A DNA stretch of 64,000 nucleotides from Paenibacillus sp. G2S3 (GCF_030123105.1 NZ_CP126095.1:1240001-1304000), one strand, 5' to 3'. Counted from the first letter of the stretch, positions 34,810 to 43,797 are shown. Translations and numbers: made by a program. Notes: generated by a model not told the origin, from the letters alone.

Positions 34810-35939
34810 AGCTGTTTACCCACTACGTAAGAGGCATACTCTTCATGAGGCTTAAAGCGAATGGATTTAGGTTCCATTCCATCTCTTCCCGATTTGTATT
34901 CAAAGGTTAGTGTGCCAATACTCTCCAGAAATCCAATATATACATTTGTTTCAGCCTTTAGCTTGCCTTCTTCCACCATGTAGTGAGTAACGGCACCAAT
35001 GCCGGCTTCATCGCCAAGATTGCCATCCTCGCCACGCTCCGGATATCGCATAGTAACCATAGATGGAGTTGAACCTTTAACCTGAATTTGAATTAGGGCA
35101 TCGCCTTTTTCATTGGAGATTTTTGAGGTCACCAATCCTGAGACAGCTTTTTCTGCGGAAGGTACATTTATTTCTTTCCACTCGTTAGGCTTAATCACGT
35201 GAAGCTCCTGCATAGACATACCCGTGCCTGTTCCAAGCCACAGTATGACAACAACTTCTTCCTGTCCATCCTGATCTATGTCGGCATAATGAATCTCAGG
35301 AGTGTAACTTAGCAATCTTGGTGCTTCCCAATTAAACGTATGCTTGCTACCGTTCACCTCTACAACAAATCCTTCATAGGTATCGCCATTTTTAAGGGCA
35401 GTATACAGCTTAACCTGGTCATTTTCTGTAGCAATAGCGAGAGGCTCGCTGGGTGTTCTTACGGTAGTACTAACATCCCCTGATGTAATTGATACTTCTG
35501 TTTGAGCGGCGTTAAGCTGCGTAGTGGCACCAGACAGAGAGTTTAGAGAGTCTGCCGGAATATAGAAGATACCGTTGCGCAGAATGGCTGGACCTTCAAG
35601 GGAGGCTTGAAATCCGTCACCTTGCATATACTCATTGCCCGGCTTCAAAACATATCTACTGCTTCCATCAGAGATGGTTAAGGTTTGCATAGTATTATCC
35701 CATTGTTGTTCAGATGAGTAGTACTCCATGAGTACTCTAGCAGGTACGTAGACCTTATCACCTGAGAAAAAAGGCGGAAGAGAAGGAAGAACGGTTTCAC
35801 CATCTACGATTAGCTTTAGTGGTGCTTCAGTAGTTTGTGTTTGGTTAATTGCCATTGATGTATCCATATCTATAGATGCCGATGCTCCGCATCCGGCTAA
35901 AAAGAGCGTGCTAGCTCCGATTATGATGATTTTATTCAT
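34806..35939 (-). CDS. Copper-amine-oxidase-N domain lipoprotein
   Basis: This 377-residue protein has a lipoprotein signal (IIIIGASTLFLAGC, Cys17), then a copper amine oxidase N-terminal-like domain (LIVDGETVLPSLPPFFSGDKVYVPARVLMEYY, FYIPADSLNSL, residues about 42-150). The C-terminal half resembles a repeat-type beta domain with IHYADIDQDGQEEVVVILW, an FG-GAP-like segment. It is expected on the outer face of the membrane; function unknown, possibly wall-associated. The ATG at 35939 follows CGGAGGTAA. It overlaps the TatD gene by four bases. Confidence 0.85.
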   Translation of the reverse strand: MNKIIIIGASTLFLAGCGASASIDMDTSMAINQTQTTEAPLKLIVDGETVLPSLPPFFSGDKVYVPARVLMEYYSSEQQWDNTMQTLTISDGSSRYVLKPGNEYMQGDGFQASLEGPAILRNGIFYIPADSLNSLSGATTQLNAAQTEVSITSGDVSTTVRTPSEPLAIATENDQVKLYTALKNGDTYEGFVVEVNGSKHTFNWEAPRLLSYTPEIHYADIDQDGQEEVVVILWLGTGTGMSMQELHVIKPNEWKEINVPSAEKAVSGLVTSKISNEKGDALIQIQVKGSTPSMVTMRYPERGEDGNLGDEAGIGAVTHYMVEEGKLKAETNVYIGFLESIGTLTFEYKSGRDGMEPKSIRFKPHEEYASYVVGKQL

Positions 35940-36042
35940 AATTACCTCCGAGGATTAAGTCCAGTCCTCTTAAGTATAGATTAAATCAGCGCGTAGTAGG
36001 TCACTTTCTGTAAACAAAGCAGAGACAAGGTTGTTACGTTTG

Positions 36043-36690
36043 CTATTTATTTAAAAATACGGTCCGAGCAACTTGTGATTTAGGGTCTATCACTAGACTT
36101 TTCCTATAGCGAACCTCCCCAATAGAACAACCCGGTCCGATGATAATATCTTCACCGCAAACGAGATCAGCTGTCGTTCGATATAACGTGATGCTAGCTC
36201 CTTCAATCATTTTGCAGTTAAGTTTCCGGAAGTAGGGGATTAGCGCATTCATTAGCTTCAAAGATGGCTTAACAGTAATGGTACCGCTAGATTTTATGAC
36301 ATCGATTGTGCTTCTGTTTCCTAAACGTAGCTCAATGGATGATTCAGCAGTTAACCTATGGATCTTCACAGCACCTTCGGCATAGAAGGTTTCGAGTGCA
36401 GCATCTTGTGCTGCAGAAAAGTATCCAGACGATTGCAGTCTGTCTGCCTGGATGTGTTGAACACGGAGACCTCCCAGATTGATAACCTGTTTGGCTCTAC
36501 AATGACCTCCAATCGAACAATCACCAGATACTTTTAACTTAGCGGTAGTAACATTCTTCTGTGCACTTAAATGGCCGACAACATCGATGGTATCCGCACG
36601 AACATCTTCTTTGAGGGTCAGTGAACCTCTTACTTTCAGCGGTGGACCGATCATTTCCTGGCGTTCAAAAAGATCATTAGCATTGGACAT
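36043..36690 (-). CDS. Bactofilin-like polymer-forming protein
   Basis: The 215-residue protein is made of short beta-helix-like repeats (LKVRGSLTLKEDVRADTIDVVGHLSAQKNV, LKVSGDCSIGGHCRAKQVINLGGL, IKSSGTITVKPSL), the pattern of polymer-forming cytoskeletal (bactofilin-type) proteins. No signal peptide or membrane span. In Bacillus relatives similar proteins affect flagella or shape; the role here is unknown. It lies downstream of a MarR gene on the same strand, separated from it by a terminator and a very A/T-rich stretch, so it probably has its own promoter. Confidence 0.75.
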   Translation of the reverse strand: MSNANDLFERQEMIGPPLKVRGSLTLKEDVRADTIDVVGHLSAQKNVTTAKLKVSGDCSIGGHCRAKQVINLGGLRVQHIQADRLQSSGYFSAAQDAALETFYAEGAVKIHRLTAESSIELRLGNRSTIDVIKSSGTITVKPSLKLMNALIPYFRKLNCKMIEGASITLYRTTADLVCGEDIIIGPGCSIGEVRYRKSLVIDPKSQVARTVFLNK

Positions 36691-36776
36691 TTACAGGGGC
36701 CGCCTTTCAAAAAAATATTTTAATAATTAAAATATATAATTATTATAATATATAGTCAATATAGTATTTTGGGCAT

Positions 36777-36809
36777 AAAAAAACTGCCGTCAGTTTCCTG
36801 ACAGGCAGC
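36777..36809 (-). terminator. Terminator of the MarR gene
   Basis: CTGCC-GTCAG-TTTC-CTGAC-AGGCAG forms a stem with one bulged base; read on the minus strand it is followed by a run of seven T residues. Confidence 0.82.
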
Positions 36810-36828
36810 ATATATAACCCAAAAGCTT

Positions 36829-37248
36829 TTAGTTCATCATTTTATCCATTAGCACATTTATTTGTTCTAAGGTTCCTGAGATTTTATTCAAATCCGAGGT
36901 AGGAAAGGCTTCAAAGATATGGAGAATCCGCTGATGCCCTTGTTCTGTAAGGACAATGTTGACGACTCTGCGATCCTCCTTCGTCCGCACACGTTCGATA
37001 AGACCGGCATCTTCCAACTTATCGCACATCGAGGAAGCGGCTCCTGGTGTAATAATGAATCGTTCGGAGATGTCAGTAATGTTCAAGCTACCTATAAGCC
37101 TGAGCTGGAACAGCAGTAGGATCTGATTGTGAGTCAGGGTCTCCTGCTTGGTGATCATATCAATGAAGAACTGGGATTTCTGCTGCACATTTGCCATAGA
37201 TTCCATAACCTTATGGATAGCATATTGTTTATCTTGCTCTGTGCTCAT
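36829..37248 (-). CDS. MarR-family transcriptional regulator
   Basis: The regulator of about 139 residues has a MarR fold with winged helix: LNITDISERFIITPGAASSMCDKLEDAGLIERVRTKEDRRVVNIVLTEQGHQ (residues about 50-105). I chose the ATG at 37248 because GGAG lies 7 bases upstream; the GTG at 37254 is too close. It faces the sigma factor gene at 37424, and a perfect 18-bp palindrome lies in the region between them, so it may control that divergent gene as well as itself. Ligand unknown. Confidence 0.88.
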   Translation of the reverse strand: MSTEQDKQYAIHKVMESMANVQQKSQFFIDMITKQETLTHNQILLLFQLRLIGSLNITDISERFIITPGAASSMCDKLEDAGLIERVRTKEDRRVVNIVLTEQGHQRILHIFEAFPTSDLNKISGTLEQINVLMDKMMN

Positions 37249-37378
37249 AGCCACGCTCCAATTTACTTTAGTTCCTAAAATATATAGAAGCTATAATAAG
37301 CTTGTCAAGTTAAGGGGTTCTCTCTTTCTTTTTAGTATCTTGTAATAGAATTGGAATTATTGCGTATTAACAGGCGAA

Positions 37379-37396
37379 TTTACTTAGCTAAGTAAA
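37379..37396. promoter_or_regulatory. 18-bp perfect palindrome, candidate operator
   Basis: TTTACTTAGCTAAGTAAA lies between the divergent MarR and ECF sigma genes, 28 bp before the sigma ATG. Size and symmetry fit a MarR-dimer site. Confidence 0.6.
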
Positions 37397-37423
37397 ATTT
37401 TGCTGGAAAGGAGAGTTTGATTG

Positions 37424-37990
37424 ATGCAAGAGCGCGCATTGCTTCACCCCTTTGTTAAAGAGAAAATCCAAGCAAAAACGGATATAGATGCTTTATTCAC
37501 AACGATTTTCGAAACCTTCTATAAAAGAATATTTAACTATATGGCTTATCGGGTTAGCTCACTCCATACGGCCGAGGATCTGACAAGCTTGGTCTTTGAG
37601 AAAACATTAGCTAAGCTTTCGACTTATTCCCAAGAAAAAGCTCCTTTGGAGGTATGGTTGTTTGCCATCGCTAGGAATGTGGTCAATGACCATTACAGAA
37701 GTCTGAAGCGGCGCAGTTTCTTCTCGCTGGATGCCGTCAAGGAACTGGTTTCTAGCAGGAAAGATCCGGAAAGCATGATCCTCCAGGGAGAACGCAATGG
37801 CAAGCTAATTAAAGCGTTGAACACGCTGAACTCGAGGGAAAGAAATATTGTGGCTCTTAAATTTGGGGCAAACCTGAAGAACATTGAGATCGCACAGGTT
37901 ACGGGGATCACAGAGAGCAACATTGGTGTGATTCTCTACCGGACTATGAAGAAGCTGAAGACTGAAATAGGGAGCGTGGAGCAACTATGA
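37424..37990 (+). CDS. ECF RNA polymerase sigma factor
   Basis: This sigma factor of about 188 residues shows region 2 (FYKRIFNYMAYRVSSLHTAEDLTSLVFEKTLAKL and LEVWLFAIARNVVNDHYR) and region 4 (LNSRERNIVALKFGANLKNIEIAQVTGITESNIGVILYRTMKKL). It would direct RNA polymerase to its own regulon and is released by a signal through the partner encoded next. The ATG at 37424 follows GGAGAG; the TTG before it is closer to that site. Its stop overlaps the next start (ATGA). The palindrome at 37379 suggests extra control by the divergent MarR protein. Confidence 0.9.
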   Translation: MQERALLHPFVKEKIQAKTDIDALFTTIFETFYKRIFNYMAYRVSSLHTAEDLTSLVFEKTLAKLSTYSQEKAPLEVWLFAIARNVVNDHYRSLKRRSFFSLDAVKELVSSRKDPESMILQGERNGKLIKALNTLNSRERNIVALKFGANLKNIEIAQVTGITESNIGVILYRTMKKLKTEIGSVEQL

Positions 37991-38949
37991 ATAGTAAAGA
38001 AATACAGCAGAAGTTCTCTGCGGATTTAGATGAAAGTATAAATGACACTGCGAAAGACATAAACGGTGTCGGGGAGTATAAGGAGCTACTGGAGCTTGGC
38101 AGAGCTTTGGCCCATAAAAATTTCAGCGAGGGTTCAGACAAGACAGCCATTCTAAATAAGGCACGGAGAACGTATGCCAGCCAAGAGGAGGGGAAAGGAT
38201 TGCGTACAAAGCATAGATTAAGACGTCCTGCTGTTGTACTAGCGACTTTGCTTGTAGTAGGTACATTAAGTGTAACTTTTGTGCAACCATCCTTCGCACA
38301 GGAGCTGTTATCTAAAGTATTGCAAACGATAAATTTAGGACATATTGTAGCCCATGAAGTAGAATACTCTGCGGATTACAATGTGATTCCGGAAGAATTG
38401 AAAGGTAAGATTTTTGATAGCAACGGAAATGTACTTTTGACCCCCGATGCAGCTCAAAAGGCTGGTGATGTTTACAATGCTGACGGGGAAAAAATCATAG
38501 GGTTTGAAGATGGTAGGTTGGTTACGCAATCTGAGAGGGATCAAGAGAAACCGGAAATATTGATCGTGAAGGATTCTAGCAAGCTAAATGAATATACCAT
38601 TTTTGATGTGGGATTGCCGGAGTACTTGCCGGATGGTTATACCTTTGATCACGCTGAGTTTTATAAGGACGATAACGGTGAAGTAACTAACAGTAAATAT
38701 ATCGACCTATATTTTATTAATAAAGCCTCAGATGAGAGGATTACTATGCAGCAGCGGCACGCTGATGAAGAGACGGCTTATGAGATGTCGACGGACGGTA
38801 CAATAGAAAAAGTGAAAATAAATGGAGTTGACGCTGTATTGTACAATGGCAAAGCTGTAGACTGGGAAGCCAATGGTGTGTTATACGGTGTAACATCCGC
38901 TAACTTGGATAAGGATGATTTGATCAAAGTAGCAGAGTCTATCCACTGA
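37987..38949 (+). CDS. Membrane anti-sigma-type protein with DUF4367-like domain
   Basis: The 320-residue protein has an acidic cytoplasmic part (residues 1-80), one membrane span about residues 85-103 (VVLATLLVVGTLSVTFVQPS), and an outer domain ending in a DUF4367-like segment (VGLPEYLPDGYTFDHAEFYKD, KVKINGVDAVLYNGKAVDWEANGVLYGVTS). This topology and the ATGA overlap with the sigma gene make it the likely anti-sigma factor. DUF4367 proteins are frequent partners of Paenibacillus ECF factors. What it senses outside is unknown. Confidence 0.85.
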   Translation: MNSKEIQQKFSADLDESINDTAKDINGVGEYKELLELGRALAHKNFSEGSDKTAILNKARRTYASQEEGKGLRTKHRLRRPAVVLATLLVVGTLSVTFVQPSFAQELLSKVLQTINLGHIVAHEVEYSADYNVIPEELKGKIFDSNGNVLLTPDAAQKAGDVYNADGEKIIGFEDGRLVTQSERDQEKPEILIVKDSSKLNEYTIFDVGLPEYLPDGYTFDHAEFYKDDNGEVTNSKYIDLYFINKASDERITMQQRHADEETAYEMSTDGTIEKVKINGVDAVLYNGKAVDWEANGVLYGVTSANLDKDDLIKVAESIH

Positions 38950-39011
38950 TCGATTAGATTAAGTAAATGGCAGGTGGCTTATGCTGCTGATTGGAATGCA
39001 GCGATACTGGA

Positions 39012-39034
39012 AGCCCGCATTGTGCGGGCTTTTT
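39012..39034 (+). terminator. Rho-independent terminator
   Basis: AGCCCGCA-TTG-TGCGGGCT followed by TTTT ends the sigma/anti-sigma operon. Confidence 0.85.
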
Positions 39035-39165
39035 GAATCGAAGCTCTCCCTATAGATTCCCCCATTTAATAAGTACATACTTTTTTTAATTCGTTAAAAT
39101 AAATCGAACGATATCTCTTTAATTTACCAATATATAGTGTAAGACCGAAGGAGGGATTGAGAGGG

Positions 39166-39753
39166 ATGAAACATCCAAATGAATATTCTCAGCTTATTGC
39201 GCTTACGCTAGCCGGCAGTCGTGAAGCGTATGGTGAGCTATATGAAGCAACGATCCGGGATGTGTATCAGACCGTTCATTTCCTCGTTCGCGAAACCTCC
39301 GATGTGGATGATATCGTTCAGGAGATTTACATTCAGGTGCACCGTTCTCTTGAACAATTTGACGTAAACCGCCCCTTTAAGCCTTGGCTGATGGGAGTGG
39401 TCATGCGGCAAATTCATGCCTATCGAAGAAAGAGATGGACGCATCTCCGAATGGTTAAAAAAGTAGAACAAACAGATCTAATGCTGGAGCATGATTTCAC
39501 GAGTGATGTTGTGGACAGGTTATCTAACCGCCGCCTGCTAGCAAGTGTAGATCGTCTTCCATTTAAGCTGAAGCAAGTGATTATTCTGCATTATTTAAAC
39601 GAATATTCACAGGAAGAAAGTGCTTCTATACTGGGTATTCCGGTCGGAACCGTGAAATCCCGTATTCACGCTGCACTGCAGAAGCTTCGTCAGAAGCCAG
39701 ACAATCATACTCTTTTTAAGGGAAAGGTGGAGGACCTGCATGAATTTCAATGA
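39166..39753 (+). CDS. ECF RNA polymerase sigma factor (SigW/SigV-like)
   Basis: The protein of about 195 residues has region 2 (YEATIRDVYQTVHFLVRETSDVDDIVQEIYIQVHRSLEQF, with KPWLMGVVMRQIHAYRRKR) and region 4 (LPFKLKQVIILHYLNEYSQEESASILGIPVGTVKSRIHAALQKLR). I prefer the ATG at 39166 with GGAGGG about 10 bases upstream. It overlaps the next gene by 14 bp. Bacillus homologues with this partner type respond to envelope stress, but no target promoter was identified here. Confidence 0.9.
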   Translation: MKHPNEYSQLIALTLAGSREAYGELYEATIRDVYQTVHFLVRETSDVDDIVQEIYIQVHRSLEQFDVNRPFKPWLMGVVMRQIHAYRRKRWTHLRMVKKVEQTDLMLEHDFTSDVVDRLSNRRLLASVDRLPFKLKQVIILHYLNEYSQEESASILGIPVGTVKSRIHAALQKLRQKPDNHTLFKGKVEDLHEFQ

Positions 39754-40498
39754 AGAGTTACGGACAGTTCTGCAGGAAGAGGCGAGAAATCTAAGTGCCC
39801 CACCAGAACTGAAGGAGCAAATACTAAATCAGACCGTGACGAGATTAGGGGGAAGACGAATGAAAAAATGGCTCGTGGCAAGTATTATGGCGGCTGCACT
39901 ATTAATTCCTACTGGTGCTTATGCCGGATATCATTATTTGGCAGACAACATGTATGGGTCCCCAGCAACTGCCGCTACGATTGGAGTAACTCAGCAACAA
40001 TATGATAGGCTTGAAGCCAAGCTGCAGAACGCGAAGCAAAGCTTTAACGAAGAGGAATTCACAAAGCTGATGTCCTTACTAAAGGAAATGGGCTCTTATA
40101 ATCTGCAAATGACTGATGCTGAAGGTGTCTTTCACTTAGAGCAGTTAAGTGCGAAGGATCAGAAGGCATATAAAGAATTACAGGCTAAGCTTGAACCTTA
40201 TTTCGAACAAATAAATGAAGCGAAAACATCAAAGAAATCAGTGCAATCCGTAGATCGTGATACGTTCTGGAATAGCTTGCTTGAAAAAGCTGAACAGAGG
40301 CTTACTGAAAAAGAGTTTGAGGAGACCGAACAATTAATAACTGAGTTACAAAGCTATGATGCCAAGGTATTTGATTCAGATGGAAGTGTTCATATGGAAC
40401 GGCTTTCGAAAGAGGAGATACAAAACCAAGAGAAGTTAATGGAAGCGCTCGACCCATATATTAAAAAGATAGATATGATGATTAAACCTAGCTCTTAG
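39740..40498 (+). CDS. Anti-sigma-type membrane protein with duplicated DUF3600-like domain
   Basis: This 252-residue protein has an N-terminal cytoplasmic segment, a membrane span near residues 48-64 (WLVASIMAAALLIPTGAYAGY), and an outer part made of two similar units. Unit one runs RLEAKLQNAKQSFNEEEFTKL...SYNLQMTDAEGVFHLEQLSAKD and unit two LLEKAEQRLTEKEFEETEQLI...SYDAKVFDSDGSVHMERLSKEE. The units resemble DUF3600, found beside ECF factors in Bacillus. It is probably the anti-sigma factor for the overlapping upstream gene. Confidence 0.82.
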   Translation: MNFNEELRTVLQEEARNLSAPPELKEQILNQTVTRLGGRRMKKWLVASIMAAALLIPTGAYAGYHYLADNMYGSPATAATIGVTQQQYDRLEAKLQNAKQSFNEEEFTKLMSLLKEMGSYNLQMTDAEGVFHLEQLSAKDQKAYKELQAKLEPYFEQINEAKTSKKSVQSVDRDTFWNSLLEKAEQRLTEKEFEETEQLITELQSYDAKVFDSDGSVHMERLSKEEIQNQEKLMEALDPYIKKIDMMIKPSS

Positions 40499-40548
40499 TT
40501 GAATTTAAATGCATGTATTGAATAACTGTGGATAGAAGTATCGTTAGA

Positions 40549-40597
40549 AAAGCCACCAGAAAAGGTCTAATACACCTTGTATTCTGGTGGTTTTTAC
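40549..40597 (+). terminator. Rho-independent terminator
   Basis: AAGCCACCAGAA pairs with TTCTGGTGGTTT across a 20-base loop, followed by T residues. The rest of the spacer to 40754 is A/T-rich promoter-like DNA. Confidence 0.85.
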
Positions 40598-40754
40598 ATT
40601 TGGATAACACTTGGTATATACATCTATTACTGAATAAATGCATAATAGACTAAGAAAGAAAAAAAGTATTTGACCACTGGAATAATTAGACATATATTTA
40701 TTAAAATACTATTTATTTTTATCTGTATTATGTTGGCGGAAGGTGGCTTTGATC

Positions 40755-42146
40755 ATGAAGCAGATGACCATTCGTGCAGAACTGGCGGACTATCTCAAGA
40801 AGCATGGAACAACGATCAATCAGTTCGCAGAGATGTCTAAAGTAAATTCAGGCACGATCAGTAATATCATTAATGGGAATCGCCCAATAGCCATGCAACA
40901 ATTAGATCGGATTACAGAAGGTATGGGTTTAGAAGAAGGTAGCTACTATGATTTGTATGTGGATGAGTGTTTTGTACACTCCAATCCGAATTGGAGGCGT
41001 CTTCGGCCATTTCTATATCGCTGTGCAGAGCTAGACAAGCTGGAATGTATGGCACGGGTAGTTGGGATCATGATGGACAGCTTATCTTATACGCCTTCGT
41101 TATTTGATACTGCGGAAGATTTTTTTACGCAAGGGAAACATAAAGCAGCAGCGATGTTATATCAGAGCGTGGCTGAGAGTGAGAAGTATCAGCATTCAGA
41201 GCGGTTGGCCCTTTGCCAATACAGGTTATTCACGATCGCTTTGGGTGAGGATCAGGATGCTAATTTACGAGCAGCTGTGCAATTTGAAGGATTTGTTAAC
41301 CGGCTTGATGAGGTGGACCAGCTTGATGCGCTGAAAGATTTGGCGAATACATATAGTGCTTTACGACATTGGGACAAGGTAAAGGCAATGGCTAAGGAAA
41401 TGGGGAATAAAGCAACGATTCAATATCATGCCAAATACGACCGTGCCAGAAAAAGTAGACTTCAAAAGGAACCTGAAATACCACTATTCTCATATATTCA
41501 ATACTCTTACGTGTTGCGTTCAGTAGTTTATAGAGAGCTAGGAGATTATGATAGAGCTTTACATTATGTTAACCTTTATATGGATATGAACTGGATTCGG
41601 GAAGACACGGAAGAAGCTTTGCAGCTTATGAATCAATGTATGGAGTGGGCAAGGGGTAATATTTACTTGCTGCGAATTTTAAAAGGGGATGTAACGGTGC
41701 TGCCGGAATACGTGGCATACATTGAACAAAGAGAGGAAGAAATCCTTTCTGGTCTTTTCAAAATTGTTCAAGCAGCTAATTACTACCAATTTAACGTGGA
41801 TGATATTCTTCTGCGGTTTGAGCAAAAAATATCGGATTGTAGAGATCGGCAGGTAGAGAGTAGATCCTATAATCAACAAATCTTCGAAGATAGATACACC
41901 AATTTGATGGCTGAGTTAGCTTTTTATTATATGAAAAGAAATAATTATAAGATTAGTATAAATTACATAATGGAAAGTTTGGAATATTCAATTAATATCA
42001 ATAGCGAATCATGCATTATAAAATGTGTTGGAATGTTCGAACAGCTTCGACATACGGCATCATTAGAAACGCAAAAAGAATACCAAAACCTAATTAGTAA
42101 GGTACAGCGAATTTACGAAAAGAACAATGGTTTTGTTATTTCTTAG
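40755..42146 (+). CDS. XRE-type regulator with C-terminal TPR-like domain
   Basis: The protein of about 463 residues starts with an XRE helix-turn-helix (ELADYLKKHGTTINQFAEMSKVNSGTISNIINGNRPI, residues about 5-42). The rest is alpha-helical with TPR-like pairs (GKHKAAAMLYQSVAESEKYQHSERLALCQYRLF; ELGDYDRALHYVNLYMDMN). This layout recalls RRNPP-type regulators such as NprR, PlcR and Rap, which respond to secreted peptides or bind response regulators. I see no peptide-precursor gene next to it; the following gene is a Spo0E-like protein instead. I chose the ATG at 40755, 8 bases after GGAAGGTGG. Confidence 0.8.
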   Translation: MKQMTIRAELADYLKKHGTTINQFAEMSKVNSGTISNIINGNRPIAMQQLDRITEGMGLEEGSYYDLYVDECFVHSNPNWRRLRPFLYRCAELDKLECMARVVGIMMDSLSYTPSLFDTAEDFFTQGKHKAAAMLYQSVAESEKYQHSERLALCQYRLFTIALGEDQDANLRAAVQFEGFVNRLDEVDQLDALKDLANTYSALRHWDKVKAMAKEMGNKATIQYHAKYDRARKSRLQKEPEIPLFSYIQYSYVLRSVVYRELGDYDRALHYVNLYMDMNWIREDTEEALQLMNQCMEWARGNIYLLRILKGDVTVLPEYVAYIEQREEEILSGLFKIVQAANYYQFNVDDILLRFEQKISDCRDRQVESRSYNQQIFEDRYTNLMAELAFYYMKRNNYKISINYIMESLEYSININSESCIIKCVGMFEQLRHTASLETQKEYQNLISKVQRIYEKNNGFVIS

Positions 42147-42232
42147 AGCATTTCTTTATAGTACTGCACTTTATTGTAAAGTTTAGAATTTGACATATGC
42201 CTCTAATATATTACTTTGAGGAGGTAGAGTTA

Positions 42233-42406
42233 ATGAATAATCCAGAAATTATCCAAAAAAGAATAGAAGGTGCTAGAGCCAAACTTTATTTGATGGAAAG
42301 GCAACACGGAGGGTTGTTACATCCCAATGTGATCAGACAGTCGATGAGGTTGGATGAATTAATCAATCAGTACAATAAAGCCATACATAGTGATAACGAG
42401 AGTTGA
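42233..42406 (+). CDS. Spo0E-like aspartyl-phosphate phosphatase
   Basis: This 57-residue protein matches the Spo0E family: two short helices, with EIIQKRIEGARAKLYLMERQHG then VIRQSMRLDELINQYNKA, including the SxxLDxxI signature (SMRLDELI). Spo0E-type proteins dephosphorylate Spo0A-P and so delay sporulation. The ATG at 42233 follows GAGGAGGT. It lies 86 bp after the XRE-TPR gene on the same strand, suggesting joint control of a phosphorelay output. The exact target is inferred from family knowledge. Confidence 0.85.
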   Translation: MNNPEIIQKRIEGARAKLYLMERQHGGLLHPNVIRQSMRLDELINQYNKAIHSDNES

Positions 42407-42488
42407 AACAAGAAGCTGATCGTATAATTTTCGCTCTATTTAATAGATAAGGCCTACATAATGTTATTCAATCTCTGTATAAAACATT

Positions 42489-42516
42489 AAGCCAGCGCTA
42501 TGCGAGGGCTTTTTTT
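42489..42516 (+). terminator. Possible terminator
   Basis: AAGCC...GGGCTT with a 12-base interior followed by T7. The stem is short. Confidence 0.45.
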
Positions 42517-42640
42517 GTTTGCATATTCCTAAAAAATAAATCTAAGCCCATGCTTGTCATGCCCGTCTGCATATTGCGGCCAAGTCCCTCATAGACATGT
42601 ACTAATCAATGCATTCAAAACAGGTTAAGGGGATGATGTC

Positions 42641-43726
42641 ATGCGCCGGACAATATGGGTACTCGCGATCATTATGAGCGTGGCCCTGGTGATGACGGGG
42701 TGCGGGAAGAAGGATGCCGCTTCCGTGGTCAAGGATTTGAACAATGTGGCCGACAAGTTGGAGAGTAAGCAGGGAACGTACCAAGCCTCAGGCATTATGA
42801 CCCTGTTCACCGGCGAGCAGCCGCAGGAGTATAAGGTAGAGGTATGGTACAAGAACCCTTCTTATTATCGGATCAGCTTGGCGAATGTTCAGAAGGATAT
42901 TACGCAGATCGTACTTCGTAATGATGAGGGAGTGTTCGTACTCACACCAAGTATGAATAAGAGCTTCCGCTTCCAAAGTGATTGGCCGGACAATCAAGGT
43001 CAGGTTTATTTGTATCAGACGCTAGTTCGGGGCATCGTCTCAGACAACAATCGTCAATTTGTGGAAGATGGAGATAACTATGTGTTCGAGGTAGCTGCGA
43101 ATTATCAAAGCAATGCCCTTGTGCGGCAAAAGATTTGGCTGGATAAAAAGACTTATGAGCCTAAACAGGTTCAAGTCTCTGATTCTGAAGCCAAGGTAGT
43201 TGTGGATGTGAAGTTTGACACTTTTAAATTCGATACAGATTTCACTAAGGATTCCTTTGATATGCAAAAGAATATGACTACAGGAGCTGCTTCAGAAAGT
43301 ACAGTAGCTCAGGTTGACGAAAATGGAAATCCGGTTGTAGTTCCTGAGGGTCAGGAGCAAGAGGGGCAACCTGTTGCTGCCGAGCTTGGTGACTTTGGTA
43401 TCATCGAACCGGGTTATGTTCCGGCAGGTGTTGAGTTGAAGGACTCCCATAAAATGGAGGGCAATAAGGACCATGCCGTTCTCATCCGGTATGATGGGGT
43501 TTATCAATACACCATTATGGAAGCCCGTCCATTGGACCGTGCAGTAGCATTGGCTCCCGGAACACTGATTGATCTTGGTTTTACCGCTGGACTTCTGAGT
43601 GGTGATGAGCAGCAGACTTTGACTTGGATGTCTGAGGGTATAGAGTATCGTATTACAAGTGCTAATCTTCCTGTTAATGAAATGATGCAAATTGCCGCTT
43701 CTATGGAGGCACAATCGGGTAAATAA
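42641..43726 (+). CDS. ydcC: LolA-like lipoprotein (YdcC-type)
   Basis: The 361-residue protein has a lipoprotein signal (ILAIIMSVALVMTGCGK-like, Cys21) and a LolA/LppX-type half-barrel (ADKLESKQGTYQASGIMTLF, YKVEVWYKNPSYYRISL, VRQKIWLDKKTYEPKQVQ). The C-terminal third (residues about 250-361) is a DUF4367-like domain (YVPAGVELKDSHKMEG, FTAGLLSGDEQQTLTWMSEGI). Gene order ydcC-alr-mazE-mazF is that of B. subtilis, which supports the name. In Bacillus YdcC is a sporulation-associated envelope protein; the biochemical role is unclear. It ends in its own terminator. Confidence 0.85.
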   Translation: MRRTIWVLAIIMSVALVMTGCGKKDAASVVKDLNNVADKLESKQGTYQASGIMTLFTGEQPQEYKVEVWYKNPSYYRISLANVQKDITQIVLRNDEGVFVLTPSMNKSFRFQSDWPDNQGQVYLYQTLVRGIVSDNNRQFVEDGDNYVFEVAANYQSNALVRQKIWLDKKTYEPKQVQVSDSEAKVVVDVKFDTFKFDTDFTKDSFDMQKNMTTGAASESTVAQVDENGNPVVVPEGQEQEGQPVAAELGDFGIIEPGYVPAGVELKDSHKMEGNKDHAVLIRYDGVYQYTIMEARPLDRAVALAPGTLIDLGFTAGLLSGDEQQTLTWMSEGIEYRITSANLPVNEMMQIAASMEAQSGK

Positions 43727-43731
43727 TATAA

Positions 43732-43797
43732 AGTAGGCGGATACTGCGTTTTGTGGGATTCTTTCCTCTACAACGTAGTATCCGCTTTTCTTTATTT
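43732..43797 (+). terminator. Rho-independent terminator
   Basis: GCGGATACT (43738-43745 region) pairs with AGTATCCGC (43777-43785), extended by GCGTT/AACGT, then TTTTCTTT. Confidence 0.8.

Noticed and set aside
42407..42490. Signal-peptide precursor gene for the XRE-TPR regulator
   Set aside because: The only small frame (9 codons at about 42460) has no ribosome binding site and no secretion signal.
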